In this document: piece by piece, positions 10,555 to 21,748 of the stretch | Layout of the letters: each line of letters starts with the position of its first letter | Numbering within the stretch: position 1 is the stretch's first letter | Assembly (NCBI GenBank): GCA_020205615.1 | Contig: CM035166.1 | Location: 89,643,043 to 89,707,042, forward strand | Direction: 5' to 3' | Source of the DNA: Panax quinquefolius | Taxonomy: Eukaryota > Streptophyta > Magnoliopsida > Apiales > Araliaceae | Length of the DNA: 64,000 nt | Notes under the pieces: model-generated | The model's input: only the letters and a program-made list of their open reading frames with translations | What the model was told of the DNA's origin: nothing | The model's database searches: none | Program-made: the position numbers and the translations under genes

Positions 10555-11720
10555 TGCTTGATGGAAACTTTAGATATAGTACCGCTTTCACGGCGTCCGA
10601 ATTTGATGAGTTGTGGAAATTCATCGCCGTCCATTTCTTGCAATCTGAGAGCGCCTCTGCCAATACTTCTTTGACAACAAACGGGCCTTCCCAGCTTAGA
10701 GCGAATTTTTCCTTAGATTGATCTTGGTTGTCAAGATCTTCTTCAAAACCAAGTCATGTTGTTTAAACCGCCAGAGCTGACTTTTTTTTGTTGTAGGATC
10801 CGGCGATCCTTTGTTGATATAACTGACCATGGAAGATAGTCGCGGTTCACCTTTCGTCTATTAGAGACAATTGGTGATACCTGTCTTGTACCCATTGGTC
10901 TTCATCCAGCTGAGCGTCTATCAACACTCTGAGGGATTCCATTTCAACTTCTATGGGGAGCACTGCTTCCATCCCATAGGTTAATGCGTAGGGGGTTGCC
11001 CCAGTGGAAGTGCGCATTGAGGTTCTGTAGGCTAACAGAGTCAGAGGCAATAGGTCAGGCCAATCTTTGTGGTTGGCGGACATCTTTTGCATAATCTTCT
11101 TGATGTTTTTGTTAGCCGCTTCAACAAAGCACCATTCATCTTCAGGACGATAGATGATAGAGTTAAGATGTTTGATGTGGAATTTACTGCATAATTCCTC
11201 CATCATTTTGTTGTTGAGGTTCTTAGCATTGTCTGACACAATCACCTCTGGTTGTCCATATCGACAAACGACATTGTTTCTGATGAAAGCAATGATGACT
11301 TCTTTAGTAACCCTGGGGAAGGAGGCTGCTTCTACCCACTTGGTGAAGTAGTCGATCATGGTGAAGATAAATCGATGTTCCATTATCGGGTTTAGGCTCA
11401 ATGGGCCCGATAACGCCCATTCCCCACATTGAGAAGGGCCAAGGTGAACTCATATTGTGGAGTTCCCGTGAGGGGCGTATATAGCATTCCCATGAATCTG
11501 CATCGATAGCATCTCTTGACGTGGTCATTGCAATCAACTTTTTTGAGAGATAGCCAATAATGTCCCGTCCCCGAGAGGACTTTCTTGACAAGGAGGGGCC
11601 ACTCATGTGGGGGCCACAGACTCCACCATGGATTTCATCCATAAGCCTTTGGGCTTGATCTTTGTCTAAACATCCGAGGAGACCTAGTCCTCGCATCTCT
11701 TTTGTAGAGCGCATCTCCAC
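10555..11720 (-). pseudogene. Integrase of element A (Tat/Ogre type), frameshifted
   Basis: The segment 10847-11401 is one open frame holding the catalytic core: first Asp in TMIDYFTKWVEAA, second in VIVSDNAKNLNN, and Glu in VEAANKNIKKIM. The HHCC zinc finger lies upstream near 11500-11620 in a shifted frame (HGGVCGPH, then HVKRCYRCR). A degraded C-terminal block reading SWEGPFVVKEVL lies around 10590-10700. Integrase would insert the element's cDNA. Several frameshifts separate the domains. Confidence 0.85.
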
Positions 11721-11774
11721 TCGTGTAGAATTTCATAGCAAGTCGATGGATCCGCCTTTTCTCGGTCGGGCTCT

Positions 11775-12170
11775 TCAATGGTGTGTAGATCCATCTCGTA
11801 GATATTCCTTGATATGCTGATACCAAGGATGTTGGATGGGAGGTAGCTCATCCGATACTTCTCCAACGTAATTCCCATAGGCTAGGGCCTTGTGCAGGGA
11901 AATTGTGACGCTTGGCAAATGTTCCTTATCTGATATGCGAATCAAGGAGGCCAAAGTTGCTAATGCATCCGCAAAGTCATTCCTATTACGAGGAATGTGT
12001 AGAAAGGAGATTTCTTCGAACTCCAAAGCCATCTTCAAAACCTGCCGATGGTAAGGCAGCAAATGTAGTTCCTTGGTTTGATAGATTCCGGTGATTGTCT
12101 GATTACCAACTCAATCTCCAAAGACAATTAACCACCGATGCCCATCGAATCGGGCAAGTTTTAGCCCCAT
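11775..12170 (-). pseudogene. Archaeal-type RNase H of element A
   Basis: The open frame 11775-12062 contains FEEISFLHIPRNRNDFADAL followed by ATLASL, the signature end of the additional RNase H that plant Tat elements carry beside the ordinary retroviral-type domain. Upstream sequence to about 12170 (sense TITGIYQTKELHLLPYH) continues the domain, broken by a stop. It would help degrade RNA in RNA-DNA hybrids. Confidence 0.72.
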
Positions 12171-13750
12171 GAGATGCCCTTTCATACTCACCAGATTGTT
12201 GGTGCTTATAAACCGCAATTTGATTGCGACGGGATATACGCTTCCCATCATCAGATACTAGAACTCGCTCCAACCTCCGTAACCTTCCATATTAATGTAC
12301 TCCATCAAAATACATCTTCCATGATTGGCGCAGTATCGCATCGATGGTGTTGTTGAATCGCCATTACTCTTTCATCGGGAAATATGTTTCCAAGGGTTTG
12401 AAATCCCTCAAGGTGCGCGGCGCCATTGATCCGCAATTCCTTGACCTTTGATGGACTTTTTGAGTCACATATACGATGTCAAATTGTTGTAGGATCAACT
12501 CCATCCGGATAAAACCGACAATTTAACATGGGTTTATTGAACACGTATTTGAGAGGATCCACGCGGATATGAGATGGGTTGTGTGACCATGGAGGTAATG
12601 TTGTAACTCTCATGGAAGCCCATGCTAAAGCACAACACGCCTTTTCGATCGAGTACTTGTTGTTTCACCGCTTCAACCTTTTGGCCGAGGTAATAGATAG
12701 CTCGCTTTCGCCTCTATCGCCTTTTCTTCGTCTCCAAAGATGCGTAATTCATGGCATTGTCACTTATGGACACAGTACATGAACAGGGGAACATCATCCC
12801 CGGGTGGTACCAAAACGGAGCTTTGACTAGCTATTTCTTGATTGTGAGGAAGGCATTTTGACACTCATCATTCCATTTCATGGAGGAGTTCTTCCTTAAT
12901 AGCTTGAAGATCGGCTCACAAAGTTGTTTGTGAGTTGAGAGATAAACCGCTAATGAAGTTGATTCTTCCCAAAAATCCCGTATTTCCTTTTCTCGTCTGA
13001 GGAATGGGCATTTCGTGATGGCTTGGATTTTGGCAGATCCACTTTCAATCCTTTGTGGTCGACTAGAAATCCTAGCAATTTGCTTCGATTTAACGCCAAA
13101 GGCGCATTTAGTGATTCAACTTCAAGTTGTACTTACGCAACCTCGTTGAACAACTTTTCGAGATGGTCTAGATGGTCATCCTCCTTCCGGACTTGACAAT
13201 GATGTCATCCACGTAGAGATCTCGATCTCTTTATGCATTAAGTCGTGGAAAAGAGCCATCATAGCTCGTTGATAGGTGGCTCCTCGCATTGATGAGGCCG
13301 AATGACAACCGCCTATAGCAAAAGGTTCCCAAGGCGTGATGAAAGCGCTTTCAACGATCTTCCTCAAGAACCATGATCCGATGATACCCCCGCAAAGCAA
13401 TCAAAGAAGGAGTACATGTCGATATTGAAGCATTATTATCAATGAGAATGTGGATAAATGGCACGGAAAGCTATCTTTTAAGCAAGCTTTGTTCAAGTCC
13501 CCAGAATCCACGCAAACTCGCACCTTCCCTCCGTGTTTAGGCACGGGCACAATGTTGATATCCACTCGTGATATGTGACACCATGATGATGCCAACTTGA
13601 AATTGTTTCACAATTTCTTCTTTCACCTTTAAACTCCATTCGTGTTTCAATCGCCGAGCTTTTGCTTGACCGGCTTAAATCCTCTTTAATGGGAAGGCGA
13701 TGAAGGACAATGTCAAGGGACAAACCCACCATGTCTTCATGAGAGACCAT
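12171..13750 (-). pseudogene. Reverse transcriptase and first RNase H of element A, heavily frameshifted
   Basis: RT fingers/palm motifs are visible as VRVCVDSGDLNKACLKDSFP (about 13450-13530) and FITPWEPF...GATYQRAMMALFHDLMHKEI (about 13225-13345). The catalytic YVDD is encoded at 13204-13215 (minus) but in a different frame from the preceding block. Sequence from 13170 to 12171 should be connection and RNase H; only fragments align by eye. Several frameshifts make this non-functional. Confidence 0.75.
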
Positions 13751-14931
13751 GCAAACACATCCGAATTTGGGTTAATAGCGTAACCATGTCATTCCGCTGG
13801 TTTGGGGTAAGGTCCGAACCAACTGGATTAACTTAGGGCTTTCTAAGGTTCCAGATTGAAAGAAGTGGTTTGATCAAGGTTGGGTTTAGGTTTGTCTTTG
13901 ACCCATTCTTGAATTTCTCGAGGCACCTCAATGTCATCCTCAGTATTTCCATCAAGGTCAATTCATCTCTACATCAAAGGTACAATCCTTGTGGAGAAGA
14001 GGCACCAGATCGATAAGTACAGCACATCTAAATTCGTAGTCCTCAAAACAAAATATGCTTTCACTTAGTATATATGAAATGTGTTGATCATACACAATGT
14101 TAGCATATATCGACAAAATAAACTTCTAATACCGCATGTAAAAGTAAGCGCTATTATTATATCTACAGGCGTAAAGAGTTTCGCCGCTTTTACCCTTGTC
14201 GACCAATGCAAGGAATGTTGTTCCAATTGGCAAGGGTAAAGTCCGGGTGGACCGCAGCGATGGAGGGATTGTCATCATCCTCCCTGTCCCGAATGATGGC
14301 CATTACGTCTGGGCAATCATCGTCTGGGGTGTATCTGTTGGTATGTTCATCATGAACGATGATGCGTATGCCTGACATCATTCGGATGACGTCTTGCTTG
14401 ATTCTTCGTTCCTCTTCTTCCACCGCGGGATTTGGAACAAAGACTTTTTTTCTCCTTCACCGCATTTCGCTTTGGGAAATAACATAGCCATTACATTATC
14501 GGCACCTTTACAGAGGTTGTGCGGACTCGTAGTTTGAAGGCGAAGATAAACGCCGCATGGTTGAAGTCAAGGAATCACTGATGCTTATGAGGATTCCTGT
14601 GACTAGAATCGGCGAATAGCCTAGCCCAAATTGTTCCATCTGCTTGGTTAATCAAATTGGGTACTTGATACCGGCAATCTTTACCCAACCCTTTTCCCGC
14701 TTTATGACCCAATGACATCATTTTCGAGTAGCCGACATTACCTCTCTAAGCAGAAATCTTGGGTTCGGGTAATGGCATTCCAATAGCATGGTATTGGGTA
14801 TTGCTTACTTCCAAAGCATGAAAACTGACCGGTTCAACATCTGCATTGGCATTGATGAATGGCATGTCCCCGTGTTGAGGATACTCTGGTTCAGCGATTG
14901 ACCGTGACCAGGCTATTGTTGATAATGTTTT
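13751..14931 (-). other. Protease-RT linker of element A
   Basis: This corresponds to the poorly conserved stretch between protease and RT in Tat/Ogre polyproteins. One acidic open piece (14190-14423) contains EEEERRIKQDV and a DDDCPDVMAII segment. In Ogre elements an intron lies in this region, but I could not place convincing splice sites here. Confidence 0.4.
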
Positions 14932-15300
14932 TCAACCGTTGGTGAAGAGTGGAGGGACCGCCCCAACCATATGAATCCATGGTCGCCCCAAGAGCAAGTT
15001 ATATCCCGAATCTATCTTGAGCACATGGAAAGATACGCAGAATGTGTGAGGACCAATTTCGATTGGCAGCTCAATTACTCCGACCGAATTTCGACGGGCT
15101 CCATCAAAAGCTTTGATGATAGTATGGCTACTCCGAATTCGGTTGAGATTGATATTCATCTTCACCAAGGTAGCGTATGGATAGATATTTAGAGAGGAAC
15201 CTCCATCTATCAAGACTCCAGCTAGCATGTATCCGGAGGACAAGACCGCAATGTGCAACGGCTTTACAATGACCGGTCCCTTCGGGGGCATATGTCATCA
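14932..15300 (-). pseudogene. Aspartic protease of element A
   Basis: The open frame 14932-15291 reads VLIDGGSSLNIYPYATL (active-site D-G-G variant of D-T/S-G, normal for Tat elements), then AFDGARRNSVGVIELPIEIG and the conserved YNLLLGRPWIH. It would cleave the gag-pol precursor. It overlaps the gag-linker frame at 15264-15291 by a frameshift. Within itself the domain is nearly intact. Confidence 0.85.
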
Positions 15301-15872
15301 TCAGTGAAGGATATCACATTGTTGTTGAAAATGTGATCAACCAGATGTTGAAATTTTTCCGTATCAACTGATGTTGGTAGATAGGCTTCTTCTAAAACCT
15401 TCAACAAGACCTTCCGGTGATTCTCGGAAGTTAGGACCAAGTCCAAAATTGATATTTGTTGTGGAGCTTCTTTTAAGCTTAAAACCACCGTGGCTTCATT
15501 ATAACCCATAGTGCGGAGGAATTTTTCAATCTTCTCCATGGGTATTTTCCCTTTGATTTGATGGTAGACTTCATCACCCGTTGGGGAGATACAATGGATT
15601 TTCTTTTCGACAATCGCAGCAATTGTATGTGAGGTGGATCCTTCACCTTCTCCATAATTCCACGGAACTTTGCGCAAGCTAACAATAGGATATTGTGCTC
15701 TGCACGGCAAGTTGATTGGCTCGGGAGCGGCCACTTTCAAAGGATTGTTGCTTCCCTTGAGTTGAATTGTTGGCATTGTGAGTGATTTGTTAACCCCATC
15801 AGCTTCAGTGGATATGACTGCTACCACACTCTTCCACTTAGTAGGACCTGAATTCTCACTTGCACGTAACAC
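15264..15872 (-). pseudogene. Gag C-terminal/pre-protease segment of element A
   Basis: A 202-codon open frame carries features of the Tat gag-protease junction: VPWNYGEGEG, then APQQISILDLVLTSENHRKV and FNNNVISFTDDDIC, which leads directly into the protease. No zinc knuckle is present, which is usual for Ogre/Tat gag. One of the longest intact pieces of this element. Confidence 0.75.
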
Positions 15873-17420
15873 AAGATCGCCGTCCCGCTAGCGCAGACAC
15901 CACCGCCGATTAGATTTTGGATAAGGTGGCGGAGTGCCCAAAGATTCTTCTCGTGTTGTGACCATGAGATCGGGAGTGATATCGACATACTCCATCGAAG
16001 TTGTACCATCCCGAATGGGGGTTGATTGGAGGTAGAAGGAACCGATCCTTCCTTCATTGATTAACATATGAAGGATTTCCTCCATAGGTTGGCCCAAATA
16101 GGTGAATTCCTTTTGTTGGCAAAATCCGACTCGCTTTGCATTTGCTCTCTTTGTCACTTTGTCTTCCAAAGATTTCATTTTCCGAAAGTGACGAGGGAAT
16201 ATTCATGACAAGAGGTAGGAGACCGGCATGCTCCTCGGGTCGATTAATCGACGTGTCACTTGATGTCGATAAAGTCACCAGCCCGCCAATTGCTTCAATT
16301 TGTTTGCATAGAGCTTTCATCTTTCGCTCCATCAGGAAATCGAACTTGGCATAATCCCATTTGTCATCACCGCCTTTTGGGTCTCGGGAGGATTCACAAA
16401 TTGAATTGGAACTCATCCCATTGCTCCAATTGATCATGTTGACCTCTTCTTCTTTGTGTTGAGGAAGAGGGTTGTCTTGAACGTGAGGTTGATCTCGGTT
16501 TGGTGACCACGATCTCCCCGTTGTCTATCGTGTCCGGATCTTGTGTTTCAAGGCCCAACAATCCGAGTATCATGTCCAGTGTGCCCCTGCATGATAAGCA
16601 CATTTCGAAAGCAAAGATTGAAACCCCGTCCATTAGGGTCGGCCGGTGGAAGAAGATGCGTAATTTTCTTCTGTGTTGTCAGAAGAGTTAGAATGTTCTC
16701 GAGGGTATCCCCTAAGGTGTAAACACTCGAGGGCGTTTGACTTCTCCACCTTTTGGTATTGGAGGGTTCACAGACTGTGCTTGAAAGGGAGTGTAGTTTC
16801 TCCTTTGAATAGGCATGTTTTGATTGCCTTTTTTGACCTCAGTAGTATCGTGGAAACATCTTCCTCTTTCTTTTTATGGACCCTCCGGGTTGTTTCCATA
16901 ATTTCCAGATTGATGTGATCAAGAATGACTTTAAGGGCAATTAGGTCTTGAATCTTTCCCGACTTCAATCCCATCTCACCATCTCCCCATGTTTGACCAT
17001 TTCAGAAAAATGGTTTGTCGATGCTCATTAAAACTCTCATAGAAAGGAGCTTCAGATGTCTATGAAAGTCATGACCATCTCTCGATTCTGCATGGAAGGA
17101 CTAACTTGGGCACCAAAGCGCCTCCACCTTTTGAGCATACTCTCTCGAAAGACTCGTTAGATCGCTTTCTTATCTTGGTAATTTGATACCGATCAGAGCC
17201 ATCCGAGTTTAAAAGTCAGATTGAGTGAGGAAAGCATGTGCTAGCTCTTCCCAACCATGGATCTTGAAGTTGTCTAATCTTGTGTACCACGAATGGGCTT
17301 CTCAGTTAGACTTTTTTTCGAACAATTGCATTCTCGAGCTTTTCATCCTCGCATATAAGATCCAAGTTCTCCAATAAACACTTTTAAATGTGTGTAAGGA
17401 TCTCCTAACCCGTCATATTT
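15873..17420 (-). pseudogene. Gag (capsid) of element A, broken into many frames
   Basis: Minus-strand fragments match the Tat capsid pattern: ELAHAFLTQSDF near 17215-17250 and EYAQKVEAL...NREMVMTFIDI near 17060-17165. Proline-rich and charged segments follow (16054-16437, 15888-16178), including FTYLGQPMEEILHMLINEG. Gag would form the particle coat. Frameshifts and stops occur about every 100-200 bp. Confidence 0.7.
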
Positions 17421-18583
17421 TTCAAAGTCGAGTTTTAAACTTTTCTCGGATAATGAACACCGTGGAAAATGCAAAGATCAAGATATGAAACACTCCGTGT
17501 GTTCCAATTCCTTTGATAAAGACGTAGGGTCTCTTCCATTTGAGGACTTTCTTTTTTGATGTCACCAAAGGTTCTGGATCTCCAAAGTGGGATGGGCAAT
17601 CATCATGAGTTTTGTTGGTCGATCCAACTCGCAGCTCGTATTGTAATGACTGGGTTCCCCTCAGTGGAGGATTCAAAGATGTATGGGTATTTTTGGACCC
17701 CCGATTGACCGGTGTAGTTCTTTTTTAGTAGAAACGACCAAATCAGAATTTGTTTGCTTAATCCGTCAATTTTTTGTGAAAACTGGATTAAGTTCACCGG
17801 TCGATGATGACATGATTGATCAGAGGCATCGCAGCCTTTTTTTGACTTTGACCGTAGTAGGTCCGATTGGTTCCCCGCGAAAGACTTGCATAGTTTAGTC
17901 TTTAGGGAATGTGTATAATAACATGCTATGTGATGTGTCCATTTTAGGAATTTTATCCTCGCAAAACGGATGTCACTTGTTTTTGTAGCATATATAATAA
18001 AATATGTATGTGTACACATTTCTTCATATTTCTCATTACATGGAGATAGATATGGAATGAAATTACAAGTAATTGTGTTTACAAGTAATTGAAATGAGAG
18101 CATGAAGAGACTTTCCTCCGTTTTGGGTTTATCGAGGTCGACCTATCTTAGGTTACTCTCGCTTTTTTTGGCATGAAGGTTCCCAAATCATCGCAATCTA
18201 CTTGACGGAAGTTAATCCTGGTCTTTTCAACTGAGCGAATTTGGGTGGTGCCTTTCCCGAGCCTCTGAGAATTAGTCTTCTCACGAGTCCAATAATCAAA
18301 CACCGACGGATAGCCTCCTCGGTGGAGGGACCACACAACATACATTCACATACATCGCGCCTCACCGTATGAAATGATGATACATGCGAAGCACTAATAT
18401 CATAAGCGAGATATGGTGCGAAGCACTAATATCATAAGCGAGCATGGTGCGAAGCACTAAGTGCAATAAGGAAATGCATTCGCACACATTCATCATCAAT
18501 GTAAATGCAACATCCACACACAAGCGATAACAATTTTGAAAAGATTGTAATAGCGCTTAAGTCCTCTTATCGATTCCCAAAGA
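17421..18583 (-). other. 5' leader and gag N-terminal region of element A
   Basis: It lies between PBS and capsid. Open pieces 17422-17676, 17603-18103 and 18148-18345 (minus) show no recognised domain. Extra ORFs before gag exist in Ogre elements, so one may remain here, but I cannot show it. At 18386-18460 a GCGAAGCACTAA-type word repeats three times about 35 bp apart. The rest is AT-rich. Confidence 0.4.
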
Positions 18584-18592
18584 GAGTCGCCA
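18584..18592 (-). promoter_or_regulatory. Primer binding site of element A, tRNA-Arg type
   Basis: The plus strand reads ...TTCCCAAAGAGAGTCGCCA, whose last nine bases equal the 3' end of plant tRNA-Arg(ACG) plus CCA, with further partial matches in the CCC block. Ogre elements are known to prime from tRNA-Arg. A second GAGTCGCCA lies at 18725-18733 and is the alternative. Confidence 0.6.
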
Positions 18593-18856
18593 CCGTCGAC
18601 GCCGGGATTTTTAGATGTCCTTTTCCGCTTACTTTGTTCTTTGGTGTTCTCATTTTAGGTGAGATTTGTTTGAAAAAACAAGTGAAAAGGTCCCATATGT
18701 ATAATGTCGACGATGGACCGCTAAGAGTCGCCAGCTGGTTTTTTAAATGGTTGTACCAACACAACCGAGAAAAGGTTTGCACATCACCCAAAGGATGTGA
18801 CATCGCTAAACGGATTGGTGAAACCGAGATTCATTAGGGTCCGGGACTTGGTTATG

Positions 18857-18883
18857 CGAGGGGAAGGTGTTAGGCACCCCTCG
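18857..18883. repeat. Conserved hairpin near the 5' LTR/PBS end of element A
   Basis: CGAGGGG (18857-18863) pairs perfectly with CCCCTCG (18877-18883) across a 13 nt loop. From memory, a block reading GAGGGGAAGGTGTTAGGCAC is widespread in plant Ogre/Tat elements, so this is likely a family-conserved U5 structure. Confidence 0.6.
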
Positions 18884-19427
18884 ACATCCGTGTTACCACT
18901 TGCGACCGCCTCTTTTCAAGAAACTATTATCCTAATGTGTGTGTGTGTGTGGGTCAATGTGTTTATTATTTGAAAGTAGTGTGAGGCCTCGTTCGAACCT
19001 ATATACACAGTGGTTTGAATTTATGTAAAAAATCAATTTTAAGCAAGATATAGCAATGATGTTTTATAAAAGAGGTTTTTCAAAACCCCGATGCTCAATA
19101 GTAATTGAGACCTTTTACACTCCATTTTTTATTAAGTGTTCTATTGATTGATTTTATTTTATGATGCGAGGCATCCGTATTTAAAATAATGTACAAAATA
19201 ATGCCGACTTCCTCGTGGGTATGGAAACCATCTCGAGGAAATTCGCATACCGCAAAATAATTTACAAGTCGCTTACAATTGAAAATGTCCATCACGGAAC
19301 CGAATCTAGATCCAATGGGTCAATCTGTGATCACATGATTCCTAAAGCGCACAAGATACCGCAATTTGTATGAAAGCGTAAAAGGTATATATATATAAAA
19401 AGCTATAAATATATATATATATATATG

Positions 19428-19710
19428 ATCACCAACAACCACGAAGCACCTCCATGGGGGATCGAAATGTAAATAAAGTTGTTAAAAGTTATCAACCGCC
19501 ACGAGAGGAAACTCCAAAGTGACAAAACGTAAATAAAGTCAGAAAGTATCAACCGCCACGAGGGAACTCCAAAGTGACAAAATGTAAAGAAAGTCAGTAT
19601 AAAGCGATCAATCGCCACGAAGTAAACTCCAAAGCAGACGAAACGTAAAGAAATCAGAAGCTCATCAACCACCACGTAGTGAACTCTGTGTGGGAAGAAA
19701 AATGTATATA
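19428..19710. repeat. Five-copy minisatellite (57-63 bp unit) in the LTR of element A
   Basis: Units starting ATCAACCGCCACGAGGGAAC begin at about 19428, 19491, 19548, 19607 and 19664. Each contains AAAGTGACRAAACGTAAA-type sequence. The first and last copies are most diverged. Confidence 0.8.
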
Positions 19711-19790
19711 TATATATATATATATAAATGATATAAAATCTGTGCTCATAAATTCGCATCGATATAAAATCTGTGCTCATCGAATAGTTC

Positions 19791-19828
<38 letters not shown>

Positions 19829-19878
19829 CGAATAAATAAACGCATCTGATATAAAAATCTGTGCTCATCGAATGTAGT

Positions 19879-19948
<70 letters not shown>

Positions 19949-20015
19949 GCACTGCATCAAAGTTCAGGCTCATCGAATATATATATAAATATCATACACA
20001 CATTAATATATATAA

Positions 20016-20071
<56 letters not shown>

Positions 20072-20128
20072 ATAAACGCCTCCGCATCAAAGTCAGGCTC
20101 AATCGAGGTATAACTCGATAATGTTAGT

Positions 20129-20169
<41 letters not shown>
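19706..20169. repeat. TA-microsatellite block alternating with a short LTR repeat
   Basis: TA runs at about 19706-19726, 19794-19826, 19880-19944, 20016-20066 and 20131-20169 are separated by copies of TCTGTGCTCATCGAAT or TCAGGCTCATCGAAT. The array looks like a tandem duplication whose TA segments expanded. Lengths may be unreliable in assembly. Confidence 0.85.
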
Positions 20170-20173
<4 letters not shown>

Positions 20174-20480
20174 TCGAATGAAACCACTGACCAAAGTCCG
20201 GCAAAAGCAAGCAAACACGACTCTCAACGTGAAGAAGGGTGTGTGCAAAGATGAAGAGAAAGACTCTAAAGTGTGTGAGAAGGCTTACAGTTGACTGCCA
20301 AAGAAGACTTCTATATCTTTAAAGTGGATAAACACCGGCTTTTGTAGGTACAAAAGAGGCTATATATGAGCTCACAGTGTTTTTAAAATGAGAAAGTACA
20401 ATCGCATGGGATGAGTGCAGAGCAAATTGGGTGGCTTCCTCCTCGCTTTTCTCTCTTAAAAAATGGGTAGCCCAAGCCCT

Positions 20481-20491
20481 CTATTTATATA
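20481..20491 (-). promoter_or_regulatory. TATA box of element A 5' LTR
   Basis: The minus strand reads TATATAAATAG followed by AGGGCTTGGGCTACCC, matching the sister LTR block at 2326-2335. Transcription would start near 20455 and run toward gag. Confidence 0.7.
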
Positions 20492-21087
20492 GATAAAGTA
20501 GCCGCAGGTGTACCAGAGGCAACCCGGATGGGCCCATGTTTTTTTAGGTCGTCGTCTCGTCAGACGTGTACTCAAGCAATCGTAATGTCCACTCGAACTT
20601 TCGTAAGTGCAATCCGCATCCGCTTTGAGGTATACAGACCTATTTTGAACGCCGCTGTCGAGAGTTGTACGATGGCATGGGATTAGAGTTTGTACGAAGT
20701 AATTGAAGATGGGATGGTGCCCTCCGATCTTCAAGCTTCAACTTCCATCCGTTAACCCGCACAATAGTCACTCGGGATTGGTTAGTCTTGTGGGATATCG
20801 TTGTGTTGAGATGTTGAGACGATGTGGCATGGCATCACGTTGGCTAGATGACGATGTTGCCCCTCACCAGTGTTATCGCCAGATTGGGCTGATAAAGCAG
20901 ACGTTGCTCAGGCTTCGCTGAGATTGGACTGCTACAATTATTGAAGGTCCTCATTGTCATCTTTGAGGTGTGTTTGTCTTCCTGGTGTTATCGACGGGTT
21001 GGTACAGAACATCTCGTTGTGAGCGCCGAGATTGAAGTTGGTCGCATTTCAAATAAATATATCTGGGGTTATCGTCAAAACTGCATT

Positions 21088-21164
21088 CCTTGGGGTTATC
21101 ACCAAGGTTGGTGGCTATTCCCATGGTTGGGACTGAGACTAGATACCTCGGGGTTATCTCCGAG
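21088..21164. repeat. U3 hairpins in the 5' LTR of element A (sister copy)
   Basis: CCTTGG/CCAAGG (21088-21107) and CTCGG/CCGAG (21147-21164) are kept exactly as in the 3' LTR. Neighbouring units have diverged: the unit at about 20990 and the one near 21215 have lost pairing. Confidence 0.7.
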
Positions 21165-21389
21165 ATTAATCGGTCTTCTCCGGTGTGTGTTCTGGTATTG
21201 TATCTGCACGCCTCGAGGTTATCTCCAAGATTTGAATTGTTACTCCCAGAGTGTGATCCGGGGTTGATGCTGAACTTCCAGTAGTATCCGGTATGGATAT
21301 GGATTGTCTTTCAGGGTTCCCTCTTAAAAGACGAATTTGTCCTCCTGTAATGTCAGTGACAGTAGTACAGAAAAATTCGAGTGTCTACA

Positions 21390-21740
21390 ATGATTATAAC
21401 CAGGGATTATTCGATATAATCATGACCGTAATGTGACAAATGATGTGGAAAAAGTCCTCATTGACCCGTAGTGCATTGATGGACAGTTTTTGGTATGATT
21501 ATGGCTATGGATTCTCTTCGGCCAAGGGTGTACAGATGAATTATTTTATGGCATGATCAGTACCATTGATGAAAACACGATTATCTTTGGCCCTTAGTGC
21601 ATGGATGATTCGTGGTCGTGATACTAAAGAATATTCTTCGCCTGTAGTGTAGGGATGATTTAATGATGTGGATTATTTATTAAGCTGAGTCTCAGTGATA
21701 AAATTTATGATAAATTTTTTTAATTCATAGAAGATAACCA
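21390..21740 (+). mobile_element. Tekay-type LTR fragment (target of element A)
   Basis: It begins within the LTR motif ATGATTATRACCAGGGATTA and runs through the CCCGTAGTGCATTGATGGAC repeats to CATAGAAGATA, matching the Tekay solo LTR at about 42565-42820. Its left edge is the element A junction and its right edge abuts Athila-like sequence. Confidence 0.75.
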
Positions 21741-21748
21741 TAAACACC

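Larger units (their letters stand above)
2254..21389 (-). mobile_element. Tat/Ogre-like Ty3/gypsy retrotransposon (element A)
   Basis: A direct repeat links 2300-3262 with 20440-21389. The right copy adjoins a PBS, and gag-protease-RT-RNase H-integrase lie between the copies on the minus strand. The size (over 19 kb), tRNA-Arg-type PBS, long repeat-rich LTR, archaeal-type RNase H motif FADALATLASL, integrase VEAANKN motif and an antisense ORF between pol and the 3' LTR are all typical of Tat/Ogre elements. All coding regions carry frameshifts and stops, so the copy is dead. The 3' LTR is cut by the Copia insertion at 2253. At the right end it inserted into a Tekay LTR (21390 onward). Confidence 0.88.
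18593..21389 (-). mobile_element. 5' LTR of element A (about 2.8 kb)
   Basis: The outer end is ...GTGTCTACA (21389), matching the inner end of the truncated 3' LTR. The inner end is set by the PBS and is less certain. In sense order it contains the U3 hairpin series (21235-20980), a TATA box at 20481-20491, a TA-microsatellite block (20169-19706), a 5-copy repeat (19710-19428), a TG run near 18938 and the hairpin GAGGGG...CCCCTC. ORFs made of TA repeats are artefacts. The first flanking bases, ATGAT at 21390-21394, are the expected half of its target duplication. Confidence 0.72.

Noticed and set aside
19403..20067. Several ORFs of up to 130 codons made largely of YIYIYI repeats
   Set aside because: They are TA microsatellites read as codons and occur on both strands.
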